Source of the DNA: Novosphingobium sp. 9U
Lineage (GTDB): Bacteria > Pseudomonadota > Alphaproteobacteria > Sphingomonadales > Sphingomonadaceae
Length of the DNA stretch: 64,000 nucleotides
Direction: 5' to 3'
Assembly: GCF_902506425.1 (NCBI RefSeq)
Contig: NZ_LR732469.1
Span: 2,470,770-2,534,769, forward strand
The notes beneath the pieces are model-generated. The model did no database searches. It saw only the letters and a program-made list of their open reading frames with translations, and had not been told where the DNA came from. How positions within the stretch are numbered: the stretch's first letter is position 1; the number at the start of each line of letters is the position of its first letter. This document shows, in pieces, positions 8,895-18,042 of the stretch. The translations under genes were made by a program, and so were the position numbers.

Positions 8895-9074
8895 TCGGGT
8901 GCTCGAGAGAGCTTAATCGGGAAGTCCGGGCCGGCGTCGAAAGGCGCCCAAGCCGGCACTGCTCCCGCAACTGTAACTGGTGAGCGCATCGCCACAATGC
9001 CATTGGGGGCTCTTCCCCGAGAAGGCGGCGACTAGCGCGTTTGATCCGGAAAGTCAGGAAACCGGCCCGATGCC
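8895..9074 (+). ncRNA. Cobalamin riboswitch controlling the membrane protein-cobO-cobB operon
   Basis: The plus strand carries a second complete aptamer: GGGTGC, TTAATCGGGAA, the core CTCCCGCAACTGTAACTGG, GAGC, CCATTGG, CGAGAAGGCGGC, GATCCGGAAAGTCAGGAAAC and a closing CGGCC. It is divergent from the btuB riboswitch, with about 140 nt between them for back-to-back promoters. Confidence 0.95.
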
Positions 9075-9313
9075 GTCGTTCCTCTGCGCGGGCGGGATGC
9101 ACCGGGCGGACGAGGGGCTCGCATCTATGCGGGCAGGACCCTTGGCGGACGACATTCGTGTGTCGCGTCGAAGGGGAGCCATGAAGTCATGATCAAGCGC
9201 TGACCAGCCTCGCGGCGAAGCTGTGCTTTGTCCGTGCTCCCTTCTCACGCGAACGGCGCGGCCCTCGGGCTCTCGCCGCCATCCAACGTCCAAGCTTTGG
9301 AAGAACAGCCCTC
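9075..9313 (+). other. Leader between second riboswitch and first gene
   Basis: 239 nt without an obvious gene. A strong ribosome-binding site (AAGGGGAG) at about 9171-9178 precedes ATG 9181, which reads only MKS before a stop. Directly after it another ATG reads MIKR and stops. These mini-ORFs may be part of the expression platform or may be chance. The next usable site is GGAAGA before ATG 9314. Confidence 0.4.
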
Positions 9314-9901
9314 ATGAACCGATCTCTCGCACTTGCCTCACCACGCTTCGAGCTCGCAACTTTTGCCGCACTCGCGGCCGTCATGCTGATCACGCGCACC
9401 CATTCCTTGAGCCACGTGGTGCACCTGCCCGACACCAGCCTCGCCAGCTTCTTCGTGCTGGGCTACCTCGTACGTCGGCCGACGGCGTTCGGCGCCCTGT
9501 TCCTGCTCGGCTTTGCGATCGACGTTTGGAAGATCTACGTCATGGGCGGCTCCGGCTTCTGCTTCACGCCCGCCTACTGGATGCTCCTGCCGGCCTACGG
9601 CGTGATGTGGTTCGCCGGTCGCTTCGTCGCGGACAAGTTCGGCGAGCGTCTGTCTGCGCTGCTGCCCGCTGCGGTGCTGCTGCTGCTAGCCACGTTTGTC
9701 TCGAACCTGTTCTCCAGCGGCGGTTTCTACTTCCTGGGCGGCCGCTTCGCCGACCCGAGCGTGGCTGAGTTCCTGCCTCGCTTGCAGAAGTACTTCCCCG
9801 GGACGCTGCTCGCGACGCTGCTGTGGTCTGGCGTCGGTGCCGCGGCCTATGTTGCGCTGCTGACCGCGCGTCCCGAACTGCGCCGAGCGCGCGCCAAGTG
9901 A
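9314..9901 (+). CDS. B12-riboswitch-controlled integral membrane protein, candidate cobalt/corrinoid transporter
   Basis: A 195-residue membrane protein with about five hydrophobic segments. It is the first gene after a cobalamin riboswitch and overlaps cobO by 4 nt. The size and topology resemble a small permease or an ECF-type substrate-binding component, and comparative genomics has placed several unrelated small membrane proteins in this position as cobalt or corrinoid importers (Cbt families). Distinctive short motifs are an N-terminal THSLSHVVHLPD and SGGFYFLGGRF. I cannot assign it to a named family. Confidence 0.75.
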   Translation: MNRSLALASPRFELATFAALAAVMLITRTHSLSHVVHLPDTSLASFFVLGYLVRRPTAFGALFLLGFAIDVWKIYVMGGSGFCFTPAYWMLLPAYGVMWFAGRFVADKFGERLSALLPAAVLLLLATFVSNLFSSGGFYFLGGRFADPSVAEFLPRLQKYFPGTLLATLLWSGVGAAAYVALLTARPELRRARAK

Positions 9902-10509
9902 ACGACAGCCTCACCAACGAAGAACGCCGCCACAAGGAGCGCACCGCCAAGCACAAGAAGGTGGTCGACGCCCGCATCGCCGCGGCCAAAGTCGACAAGG
10001 GCCTTGTGCTGGTCCTTACAGGTAACGGCAAGGGCAAGTCGTCGAGTGCGTTCGGCATGGTCGCGCGCTCGCTCGGCTACGGGCGCACCGCGGCGGTGTT
10101 CCAGTTCATAAAGGGCAAGCAGGACGTCGGCGAGCGCGCGTTCCTTTCGCGTCAGCCCGGCGTCACCTGGGAGAACTGCGGTGAGGGCTTTACCTGGGAG
10201 ACACAGGACCTGCGCCGCGACATCGCCACGGCCCAGGCCGGGTGGGAGAAGGCCAAGCTGGCGCTGGCCGACCCCGCGGTGTCGCTGGTGGTGCTGGACG
10301 AACTGACCTACCTCATCAACTACCGCTACCTCTCGCTCGACGAAGTGCTGCCGCCGATCAGGAACCGACCGGCCATGCAGCACGTCGTCATCACCGGCCG
10401 CGCGGCGCACGAGGAGCTGATCGCACTTGCCGACACCGTCAGCGCGATCCGTGACGAAAAGCATGCCTTCCGGGATGGCGTAAAGGCGCAGGTCGGGATC
10501 GACATGTGA
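9898..10509 (+). CDS. cobO: Cob(I)yrinic acid a,c-diamide adenosyltransferase CobO
   Basis: Transfers the adenosyl group from ATP to the cobalt of corrinoids. The 203 residues have the P-loop GNGKGKSSSA, a VFQFIKG strand, the WENCGEGFTWETQD segment and VVLDELTYLINY, all diagnostic of the CobA/CobO family. The GTG start at 9898-9900 overlaps the preceding stop by 4 nt. The protein ends in VGIDM, overlapping cobB by 4 nt. Confidence 0.95.
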   Translation: MNDSLTNEERRHKERTAKHKKVVDARIAAAKVDKGLVLVLTGNGKGKSSSAFGMVARSLGYGRTAAVFQFIKGKQDVGERAFLSRQPGVTWENCGEGFTWETQDLRRDIATAQAGWEKAKLALADPAVSLVVLDELTYLINYRYLSLDEVLPPIRNRPAMQHVVITGRAAHEELIALADTVSAIRDEKHAFRDGVKAQVGIDM

Positions 10510-11801
10510 CCCTCGCGCCCGTGCAATGCCCTGCCTTCATGATCTCTGCACCGGCATCGGGGCAGGGCAAGACGACGGTCACGGCTGCGCTGGCCCGGCT
10601 TCACCGCGACGCTGGGCGCCGGGTGCGCGTGTTCAAGTGCGGGCCGGACTTCCTCGACCCGATGATCCTGGAACAGGCGAGCGGGGCGCCCGTCTACCAG
10701 CTGGACTTGTTCATGGTGGGCGAGGCGGAGTGCCGCCGGCTGCTGCACGAAGCGGCTGTGGAAGCCGACCTGATCCTGGTCGAGGGCGTGATGGGCCTGT
10801 TTGACGGTGAGCCGTCCGCCGCCGATCTCGCCATCCGCTTCGGCTTGCCGGTGCTCGCCATCATCGATGCGTCGGCCATGGCGCAGACGTTCGGAGCGCT
10901 GGTGCAGGGCCTGGCGACTTACCGCCCCGAACTGAACGTAGCGGCGGTGCTCGCCAACCGCGTCGGCAGCGCTGGACACGCGGCCATGCTGGAGGGCAGC
11001 CTGGCACCCGGCGTGCAATGGCTCGGGGCCTTAACGCGTGAGCCCGACGTCGCGCTACCCGAGCGTCACCTCGGCTTGGTTCAGGCGAGCGAGATCGGCG
11101 ACATCGATGCACGGATTACCAAGGCCGCCGCGGCGCTTTCGCCCGATGCAAGCTGGACGCCGCCGCCGGTGCGCTTCGACCCGCCCGATCCGACCGAGCT
11201 CCTGCCACAACTTCTGCAAGGCACGCGCATCGCCATCGCGCGTGACGAGGCATTCGGCTTCATCTACCCGGCCAACCTCGCATGTCTGCGCAGCATGGGT
11301 GGCCAACCGCGGTTCTTCTCGCCCTTGCGCGACGTCGCTCTGCCGGATTGCGATGCGGTGTGGCTGCCCGGCGGCTATCCCGAGCTGCATCTCGCGGCGC
11401 TTTCCGCTAACCGCCAGATGATCGCCTCCATCCAAGCGCATCACCATGCCGGCAAGCCGATCCTGGCCGAGTGTGGAGGTCTGCTCTACATCCTCGACGA
11501 GCTTGATGATGGTCGCGGCCAACGTGCTGCGCTGGCAGGACTCCTGCCGGGCACGGCAACGATGCAGCCGCGCCTGGCCGCGCTCGGCCTGCAGCAAGCG
11601 ACCCTGCCTTCAGGCACCTTGCGCGGGCACACCTTCCACTATTCAAAACTGGAAACCACGCTCGCCGGCACTTGGCAGGCAGAGCGGCCGGACGGTCGTC
11701 TTGGCGAGGCGATCTTCCGGCGTGGCGGGCTGACGGCCACGTACATGCACTTCTACTTTCCGTCGGCACCCCGAGCTGTGGCGCAGATCTTCGGCCGCTA
11801 G
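10506..11801 (+). CDS. cobB: Cobyrinate a,c-diamide synthase CobB
   Basis: ATP- and glutamine-dependent amidation of the a and c carboxylates of (hydrogeno)byrinate/cobyrinate. The 431 residues have the P-loop SGQGKTT, CGPDFLDP, VEGVMGLFDG, and a C-terminal glutaminase domain with WLPGGYPE and the nucleophile in AECGGLLYI. The start is a GTG at 10506-10508 inside the cobO stop (GTGA). Its presence is notable because no corrin-ring methyltransferase genes are in the window. It could serve de novo synthesis encoded elsewhere or remodelling of salvaged corrinoids. Confidence 0.95.
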   Translation: MTLAPVQCPAFMISAPASGQGKTTVTAALARLHRDAGRRVRVFKCGPDFLDPMILEQASGAPVYQLDLFMVGEAECRRLLHEAAVEADLILVEGVMGLFDGEPSAADLAIRFGLPVLAIIDASAMAQTFGALVQGLATYRPELNVAAVLANRVGSAGHAAMLEGSLAPGVQWLGALTREPDVALPERHLGLVQASEIGDIDARITKAAAALSPDASWTPPPVRFDPPDPTELLPQLLQGTRIAIARDEAFGFIYPANLACLRSMGGQPRFFSPLRDVALPDCDAVWLPGGYPELHLAALSANRQMIASIQAHHHAGKPILAECGGLLYILDELDDGRGQRAALAGLLPGTATMQPRLAALGLQQATLPSGTLRGHTFHYSKLETTLAGTWQAERPDGRLGEAIFRRGGLTATYMHFYFPSAPRAVAQIFGR

Positions 11802-12242
11802 CAACACCTCGAACCCGTCGCTTGCCGCGAGAGGTGCATGCAGCATGACTTCACGCATGGGTATCCGCTCCCGCAGCAGCCGCCAGCATCGCAGCTGGCG
11901 GAACTCATCCCGCTGTCACGCATTTTTTCATCTTGCATTGCAGCATGAGGCTTGCCTAACCTGCTCTCCAAGATGGCGAGTTTGTCGCCGCGGGTCTCGT
12001 CACCTACCTAGTGCCCATCTCGCAGCTGTAGGGAAGCTTGCGCCTGATGTTCGCGCGCGGCTGGGGTTGGTCGAGGCCTGGCCGTACCATGTGTTAAAGG
12101 GATGCCCCGAAGGGCATACCTTGTTTCGAGCAAGCAGTGAGCCAAGCTCAAGGCTCCGTCGATCAGTATTCCTGACACTTCATGGTGTCGTCTGAGTTTG
12201 TCTACCAACGCGACCTCGTCGCGGCTGCCCAAGGAGCATCTG
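11802..12242. other. 440-nt intergenic region
   Basis: No convincing gene. It holds the candidate terminator of the cobO-cobB transcript (11880-11901), a T-run at about 11931-11936, and a second small hairpin at 12102-12117 (ATGCCC-CGAA-GGGCAT). The promoter of the following molybdoenzyme operon must lie in the right half. The short open frames crossing it lack plausible composition. Confidence 0.5.
11880..11901 (+). terminator. Candidate terminator hairpin after cobB
   Basis: A perfect 8-bp stem (CCGCCAGC/GCTGGCGG) with a 6-nt loop, about 80 nt after the cobB stop. The T-rich run (ATTTTTTC) begins only about 30 nt later, so this is not a textbook intrinsic terminator. Confidence 0.45.
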
Positions 12243-12878
12243 ATGCCCGCCCTTCCTGATTTAGAAACTTCGCGGCGGGGCGTACTCGCGGTCGGCGCAG
12301 CGGGGGCAGTCGTCGCGTCCACTCCGGCGATCGCGGCCCCGCCAGCCGCACCGCGCGGGCAAGTGCCGGTCGCGCAAGTGTCCTTGCGGATCAACGGCGC
12401 CACGAAGACGCTGAAACTCGACCCGCGCACTACTCTGCTGGATGCTCTTCGCGAGCATCTGCATCTGACCGGCACCAAGAAAGGCTGCGATCATGGCCAG
12501 TGTGGTGCCTGCACGGTGATCGTCAACGATCGGCGTATCAACTCCTGCCTCAGCCTGGCACTGCAGCACGAAGGCGACGAGGTCACCACGATCGAGGGAC
12601 TCGGCACTCCGGACAACCTGCACCCGATGCAGGCGGCCTTCGTTAAGCATGACGGCTTTCAGTGCGGCTACTGCACGCCCGGCCAGATCTGCTCGGCCGT
12701 TGGCGTTCTCGACGAGATCAAGCGCGGTGTGCCCAGCCAAGTTCAGGCTGACCTGTCGCAGGCGCCCCAAGCCACCAACATGGAAATGCGCGAACGGATG
12801 AGCGGCAACATCTGCCGGTGCGGCGCTTACTCGAACATCGCCGAGGCCATGGCCGAGGTCGCAGGAGCCAAGGCATGA
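12243..12878 (+). CDS. paoA: Molybdenum aldehyde dehydrogenase, [2Fe-2S] small subunit (PaoA-like)
   Basis: Electron-transfer subunit of a periplasmic xanthine-oxidase-family enzyme, 211 residues. A twin-arginine signal ([14 protein letters not shown]) at about residues 9-22 indicates folded export. The plant-type ferredoxin cysteines are in [11 protein letters not shown], and the second cluster in CGYCTPGQ and [10 protein letters not shown] chose ATG 12243, preceded by AAGGAG at 6 nt, over an upstream in-frame start. It overlaps the FAD subunit gene by 4 nt. Confidence 0.92.
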   Translation: MPALPDLETSRRGVLAVGAAGAVVASTPAIAAPPAAPRGQVPVAQVSLRINGATKTLKLDPRTTLLDALREHLHLTGTKKGCDHGQCGACTVIVNDRRINSCLSLALQHEGDEVTTIEGLGTPDNLHPMQAAFVKHDGFQCGYCTPGQICSAVGVLDEIKRGVPSQVQADLSQAPQATNMEMRERMSGNICRCGAYSNIAEAMAEVAGAKA

Positions 12879-13825
12879 AGGCTTTCACATACGAACGCGC
12901 GAAGGAACCGGTCGCGGCCGCGCGCGCTGCGGCCAAGCCGGGCGCCAAGTTCCTTGCGGGCGGCACCAACCTGCTCGACCTGATGAAGATCGAGATCGAG
13001 GCGCCGACGCACCTGATCGACGTGCAGGACCTGGGCTTCGACAAGATCGAGGCGACCCCTGATGGCGGCTTGCGCATCGGTGCGCTGGTGACCAACACCG
13101 ACATGGCCGCCGACCAGCGCGTCCGCCGCGACTACCCGCTGCTGACCCGCGCCACCGTCGCCGGGGCGAGCGGCCAGTTGCGCAACAAGGCTACAACGGC
13201 GGGCAACCTGCTGCAACGCACGCGCTGTCCTTACTTCTATGACCCCAACATGCCGTGCAACAAGCGCAAGCCAGGTTCGGGATGTGGAGCGCTGGGCGGA
13301 TACTCGCGCCAGCTGGCGATCGTCGGCTCGAGCGATGCGTGTATCGCGACGCACCCCTCCGACATGGCGGTGGCGATGCGTGCGCTCGATGCGGTGGTCG
13401 AGACAGTGAACCCGCAGGGCACGACCCGTGCGATCCCTATCGCAGATTTTCACCGTCTGCCGGGCGACACGCCCCACATCGAGACTGCGTTGACGCTTGG
13501 CGAGCTCATCACCGCCGTCACCTTGCCCAAGCCGATCGGCGGTAAGCAGGTGTACGAGAAAGTCCGCGATCGCGCGTCCTATGCGTTCGCGCTCGTATCG
13601 GTGGCCGCGGTGATCCAGAGCGACGGCACGGGGCGCGTGGCGCTCGGCGGCGTGGCCCACAAACCCTGGCGGGTTGAGGCTGCCGACGCGGTGATGCCGC
13701 AGGGCGCAAAGGCCGTTGCGGGTGCGTTGCTCGCGGGCGCCAAGCCCACTCACGACAATGCATTCAAGGTCCCACTCGTCGAAAGAACGCTGGCGGGCAT
13801 CATGACACAGGCGAGGGCCGCATGA
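12875..13825 (+). CDS. paoB: Molybdenum aldehyde dehydrogenase, FAD subunit (PaoB-like)
   Basis: Medium subunit of 316 residues with the FAD-binding loop [12 protein letters not shown] and [15 protein letters not shown]. The extra cysteine set CPYF...[11 protein letters not shown] is the signature of PaoB-type subunits, which bind an additional [4Fe-4S] cluster absent from ordinary xanthine oxidases. It starts at ATG 12875-12877, coupled to both neighbours by 4-nt overlaps. Confidence 0.93.
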   Translation: MKAFTYERAKEPVAAARAAAKPGAKFLAGGTNLLDLMKIEIEAPTHLIDVQDLGFDKIEATPDGGLRIGALVTNTDMAADQRVRRDYPLLTRATVAGASGQLRNKATTAGNLLQRTRCPYFYDPNMPCNKRKPGSGCGALGGYSRQLAIVGSSDACIATHPSDMAVAMRALDAVVETVNPQGTTRAIPIADFHRLPGDTPHIETALTLGELITAVTLPKPIGGKQVYEKVRDRASYAFALVSVAAVIQSDGTGRVALGGVAHKPWRVEAADAVMPQGAKAVAGALLAGAKPTHDNAFKVPLVERTLAGIMTQARAA

Positions 13826-16041
13826 AGTTCGAAACACCCGCAGAGACCAACCCCATCGACCGCCTGAAGGTGGTCGGCCAGGCGCACGAGCGCATCGACG
13901 GCCCTCTGAAGACGAGCGGCCAAGCGACATATGCCTACGAGCATCACCGTGAGGTGCCCAAGGTCGCCTACGGCTACGTCGTCGGCTCCGCTGTCGGCAA
14001 GGGCCGGATCAAGGCGCTCAACCTCGACGAGGCCCGCCGTGCGCCCGGCGTCGTCACCATCGTCACCGCGCAGGAGGCCGGTCCGCTGGGCAAGGGCGAC
14101 CGGAACACCGCCAAGCTTCTGGGCGGACCGGAGGTGGACCATTATCACCAGGCCATCGCGGTCGTCGTGGCCGAGACCTTCGAACAGGCGCGTGCCGCTG
14201 CTGCGCTGGTGCGCGTCGATTACGAGCGCATCAATGGACGCTTCAACCTGGACGAGCTTCTGAAGACGGCGCCGCTGACCGGCGGTGACAGCAAGGAGGG
14301 AAGTGAGTCCCCACCAGAGCACCGCGTCGGCAAGTTCGAAGAGGCCTTTGCCGCAGCACCGGTAAAGCTAGACCAGCGGTACGCTACGCCCGATCAGAGC
14401 CACGCGATGATGGAGCCGCACGCGACGATCGCGGCTTGGGAAGGCGACCAGCTGACGCTCTGGACATCGAACCAGATGATTGCCTGGAACAAGGCCGACA
14501 TGGCCAAGACGCTAGGCATCCCAAAGGAAAAGGTGCGCCTGATCTCCCCGTATGTGGGCGGTGGCTTTGGCGGCAAGCTGTTCCTGCGTTCGGACTCGGT
14601 GCTCGCCGCGCTAGCGGCTCGTGCGGCCCAGCGCCCGGTGAAGCTCGCCTTGCAGCGGCCGCTCATGGCCAACAACACGACCCACCGCCCGGCGACGCGC
14701 CAGCGCGTGCGTATCGGTGCCACCAAGGACGGCACCATCACCGCGATCGCGCATGAGAGCGGATCGGGCGATCTCGAGAATGGCGGCCCTGAGACGGCCG
14801 TCAACCAGACCGAGCTGCTCTACGCTGGCGCTAACCGGCTGACGTCGATGCGGCTTGCGGTGCTCGATCTGCCGGAAGGCAACGCGATGCGTGCGCCGGG
14901 CGAAGCTCCTGGCCTGATGGCGCTGGAGATCGCGGTCGACGAGATGGCCGAGCAACTCGGCATGGATCCGATTGCCTTCCGCATCAAGAACGACACGCAA
15001 GTCGACCCCAAGACGCCGACGCGCAAGTTCTCGGAGCGTAATCTTATCCGCTGCCTGCAAGAGGGTGCGGAACGCTTCGGCTGGGACAAGCGCAAGGCCA
15101 AACCGGCCCAGTCGCGCGACGGGCGCTGGCTGGTCGGCATGGGCGTGGCGGCTGCCTTCCGCAACCACATCAGCCGGCCATCGGGTGCTCGGGTTCGGCT
15201 CGGCACTGACGGCATGGTCACGATCGAGAGCGACATGACCGACATCGGCACCGGCAGCTACACCATCATGGCGCAGACCGCGGCCGAGATGATGGGCCTG
15301 CCGCTGGAGAAGGTCGTGGTGAAGCTTGGAGATTCGAGCTTTCCGGCTTCGGCGGGTTCGGGCGGTCAGTGGGGCGCGGCCAACTCGACGGCAGGTGTCT
15401 ATGCGGCCTGCGTGAAGCTTCGCGAAGCCGTTGCGCAGCGTCTTGGCTTCAACTCCGCCGATGCCGTCTTCGAGGAGGGGCAGGTGAAGAGCGGCAACCG
15501 CACCGCGGCGCTGGCGGATGCTACCAAGAGCGGAGAACTCCTGGCCGAGGACAAGATCGAATACGGAAAGCTGGGCAAGACCTACCAGCAGTCCACGTTC
15601 GGCGCGCACTTCGTCGAGGTGGGCGTGGATGCGTATACGGGCGTCACCCGCGTGCGGCGCATGCTCGCGGTGTGCGCAGCCGGCCGGATCCTCAACCCGC
15701 AAACGGCGCGCAGCCAGGTGATCGGCGCGATGACTATGGGTGTCGGCGGCGCGCTGATGGAGGAACTGGCGGTCGACACGCGGTTCGGCTTCTTCGTCAA
15801 CCACGACCTTGCCGGGTACGAAGTGCCGGTGCATGCCGATATCCCGCACCAGGAGGTCATCTTCCTGGACGAGGCGGACGCCACCGCCAATCCGCTCAAG
15901 GCCAAGGGCGTGGGCGAACTGGGGCTCTGCGGGGTCGGCGCGGCCGTCGCGAACGCGATCTACAATGCGACGGGCGTGCGCGTGCGCGATTACCCGATCA
16001 CGCTGGAGAAGCACCTGGAGCGTCTGCCGACGATTACCTGA
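13822..16041 (+). CDS. paoC: Molybdenum aldehyde dehydrogenase, Mo-cofactor subunit (PaoC-like)
   Basis: Catalytic subunit of 739 residues binding the molybdopterin cofactor. Visible family motifs are GGGFGGK, the MRAPGEAPG loop, GSGGQWGA and the C-terminal [10 protein letters not shown], whose glutamate is the expected catalytic base. PaoABC oxidises aromatic and other aldehydes, and the substrate here is unknown. A PaoD-type insertion chaperone is not seen next to it. A long hairpin follows the gene. Confidence 0.93.
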   Translation: MKFETPAETNPIDRLKVVGQAHERIDGPLKTSGQATYAYEHHREVPKVAYGYVVGSAVGKGRIKALNLDEARRAPGVVTIVTAQEAGPLGKGDRNTAKLLGGPEVDHYHQAIAVVVAETFEQARAAAALVRVDYERINGRFNLDELLKTAPLTGGDSKEGSESPPEHRVGKFEEAFAAAPVKLDQRYATPDQSHAMMEPHATIAAWEGDQLTLWTSNQMIAWNKADMAKTLGIPKEKVRLISPYVGGGFGGKLFLRSDSVLAALAARAAQRPVKLALQRPLMANNTTHRPATRQRVRIGATKDGTITAIAHESGSGDLENGGPETAVNQTELLYAGANRLTSMRLAVLDLPEGNAMRAPGEAPGLMALEIAVDEMAEQLGMDPIAFRIKNDTQVDPKTPTRKFSERNLIRCLQEGAERFGWDKRKAKPAQSRDGRWLVGMGVAAAFRNHISRPSGARVRLGTDGMVTIESDMTDIGTGSYTIMAQTAAEMMGLPLEKVVVKLGDSSFPASAGSGGQWGAANSTAGVYAACVKLREAVAQRLGFNSADAVFEEGQVKSGNRTAALADATKSGELLAEDKIEYGKLGKTYQQSTFGAHFVEVGVDAYTGVTRVRRMLAVCAAGRILNPQTARSQVIGAMTMGVGGALMEELAVDTRFGFFVNHDLAGYEVPVHADIPHQEVIFLDEADATANPLKAKGVGELGLCGVGAAVANAIYNATGVRVRDYPITLEKHLERLPTIT

Positions 16042-16067
16042 GGCGAGACGCTTGCAACCAGTCGTGA

Positions 16068-16097
16068 ATGCCTCCACCTGCCGTCAGGCGGAGGCAT
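16068..16097. terminator. Bidirectional terminator-like hairpin between paoC and the serine acetyltransferase
   Basis: Arms ATGCCTCC and GGAGGCAT with further pairing inside (CTG/CAG) form a long stem centred between two convergent genes. It overlaps the last codons of the acetyltransferase gene. Convergent placement fits termination in both directions. Confidence 0.6.
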
Positions 16098-17073
16098 CGT
16101 CCGGGGCGCTGGGTTGGATGACGAGGTTCTGCTCGCGTGCCTGGAAGACGCGGCTGTACGGCGGGACGTCATGCGTCAGCCACACGTTCCCGCCGATCTC
16201 TGATCCGGTCCCGATGGTGACCCGGCCCAGGATGGTTGCACCGGCGTAGATGACCACGTTGTTCTCGATCACCGGATGGCGCGGCAGCGACTTGATCAGC
16301 GCGCCCGTGGGTCCGAGCGGGAAGTTCTTCGCTCCCAGGGTGACGCCCTGGTAGATGCGCACGTTGTCGCCCAGGATCGCGGTCTCACCGATCACCACGC
16401 CGGTACCGTGGTCGATAAAGAATCCCTCGCCGATCTGCGCACCGGGGTGGATGTCGATGCCGGTCTGCCCGTGCGAGATCTCGGAGATGATACGCGCCAC
16501 CAGTGGTGCGCCGAGCAGGTGCAGCTCGTGCGCCAATCGATGGTGGATAATTGCCAAGAGGCCTGGAAAGCAGATCAGCACCTCGTCCAGGCTGCGCGCA
16601 GAAGGATCGCCGCGGAACGCTGCTTCGATATCGATGTCGAGCAGACGCCGGATCTCGGGCAGACGGCGACCGAGCGCGAGGACGATCTGCGTCGCACGAT
16701 CGTCGATGCTGTCGCGCTCGTCGTCGGGGCTGGAGTACGTCAGTTCCAGGCGTACTTGCGCCTGCAGCCGGCTGAAGGCGATTTGCAGCGTCTGGGTGAC
16801 GAACTTGTCCTCGTTGTGCAGGCGCACGAAGTCGGGGCCGAGCCTGAGCGGAAACAGCGCGCCGCACAGCTCTTCCACCACTTTCGCCAGGCGCACGCGC
16901 GAGGGAAAGCTCTCGACGCCGTACTCGGCATGTTGCGCATTGATCGTGCGCCATTCGTGCCGGATCTGCGCCAACTGCCCAACGATGCCCTGGACGTTCC
17001 AGAGGTCGCCATCGGCTTCCGGCGTCAACATAATGGAGAGCGGCGGGCTCTGTTGATCGGGCTCACTTTCCAT
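16084..17073 (-). CDS. cysE: Serine O-acetyltransferase (CysE/EpsC type)
   Basis: Makes O-acetylserine, the carbon acceptor for cysteine synthesis. About 329 residues: an N-terminal helical region with a long extension, then the left-handed parallel beta-helix with hexapeptide repeats. Catalytic-region motifs are DIHPGAQIGEGFFIDHGTGVVIG, GVTLG and RHPVIENNVVIYAGA. I favour ATG 17071-17073 (GAGG about 9 nt upstream). An ATG at 17098-17100 would add nine residues. A sulfur island begins 1.7 kb downstream, which fits a cysteine link. Confidence 0.9.
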   Translation of the reverse strand: MESEPDQQSPPLSIMLTPEADGDLWNVQGIVGQLAQIRHEWRTINAQHAEYGVESFPSRVRLAKVVEELCGALFPLRLGPDFVRLHNEDKFVTQTLQIAFSRLQAQVRLELTYSSPDDERDSIDDRATQIVLALGRRLPEIRRLLDIDIEAAFRGDPSARSLDEVLICFPGLLAIIHHRLAHELHLLGAPLVARIISEISHGQTGIDIHPGAQIGEGFFIDHGTGVVIGETAILGDNVRIYQGVTLGAKNFPLGPTGALIKSLPRHPVIENNVVIYAGATILGRVTIGTGSEIGGNVWLTHDVPPYSRVFQAREQNLVIQPSAPDDASA

Positions 17074-17297
17074 TCGGCTGATCCTCGTAAACTCGGCCAT
17101 GGACGACGTCCGAGTTGCTGTTCCAGAGTAATGTCGTTGAGGTCGAAAGGTTACCGGCTGCCGGCCATGTGTTGCCCCCTGAGAGCCGGACGACCCCTTG
17201 CATCTAAATACCCCACTAAGTTGATAGACAATAGCCGTCAAGGGCGCCATCGCCACCGGAGTTGCTGCAACACGCTGGCGTGCCTAAGGATCATCCG

Positions 17298-17975
17298 GTG
17301 AGCCAGGATCGTTCGAACATGCCCGACCCTGAGGCGAGTCCTCAACCTGTCGCCAAGCCGAACCGCAGAGCCCGGCGTAGCAGCATGGAGCTTCGCGAGC
17401 TGATCCTGGCGTCGGCCCGCGCCGAGTTCCAATACGCCGGCTATTCGGGCGCGACTACGGCCGCGATCGCTCGCGGTGCCGGTGTCACCGAAACGCAGCT
17501 GTTCCGGATGTTCCAGTCCAAGGCCGCGTTGTTTCGCGCGGCCGTTTTCGAGCCGCTCGACGATGCATTCGCCGTGTTCAACGATGCGCGCTTTCGGCTG
17601 ATCGAGCCGGGCAAGCACAACTCGTTGCCCGACACGCAGGCCTACATTGCGGACTTGATGGCTTTCATCGAGGCAAACCGCGAGATGCTTGTGCCGTTGC
17701 TTGCGGCGCAGCTCGTCGATGGCGGGCAGGTCGAGGGCGTTGCAGGGGTCGGCGGCCTGCGCACGTACTTCGATCTCGGGTCGGCGCACCTGGCGCACAA
17801 CACGCGCGACTTGTCGAAGCAGCGGTCCGATACGATCGTGCGCGTGTCGTTCGCGGCGGTGCTGGCGGTGGTGCTGTTCCGCGACTGGCTGTTCCCGTCG
17901 AACGATGGTGACGAGGCCGCGATGTCGGCGGCGCTCGCCGACTTTTTCGTCAATGGTCTCGGCGTCAGTCGCTGA
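17298..17975 (+). CDS. TetR/AcrR family transcriptional regulator
   Basis: 225 residues with an N-terminal helix-turn-helix around residues 35-80 (LRELILASARAEF through TETQLFRMFQSKAALF) and a helical ligand domain ending in FLF-like hydrophobic helices. The start is GTG 17298-17300, with AAGGA at 7 nt. It is divergent from the serine acetyltransferase, separated by 224 nt. The target and ligand are unknown. Confidence 0.85.
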   Translation: MSQDRSNMPDPEASPQPVAKPNRRARRSSMELRELILASARAEFQYAGYSGATTAAIARGAGVTETQLFRMFQSKAALFRAAVFEPLDDAFAVFNDARFRLIEPGKHNSLPDTQAYIADLMAFIEANREMLVPLLAAQLVDGGQVEGVAGVGGLRTYFDLGSAHLAHNTRDLSKQRSDTIVRVSFAAVLAVVLFRDWLFPSNDGDEAAMSAALADFFVNGLGVSR

Positions 17976-18042
17976 CGCGTTGAATGCCGCTGAAAGCTTC
18001 CGGGATGCTGGACGCTCCAGGTCAGCTTGATAAGAAGGCGTG

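Noticed and set aside
9181..9207. Tiny leader peptides MKS and MIKR after the second riboswitch
   Set aside because: Too short to judge; the ribosome-binding sequence is noted, but translation cannot be supported from sequence alone.
14611..16077. 488-residue open frame on the minus strand
   Set aside because: Antisense to the molybdenum-cofactor subunit; composition typical of reverse-strand GC-rich shadows.
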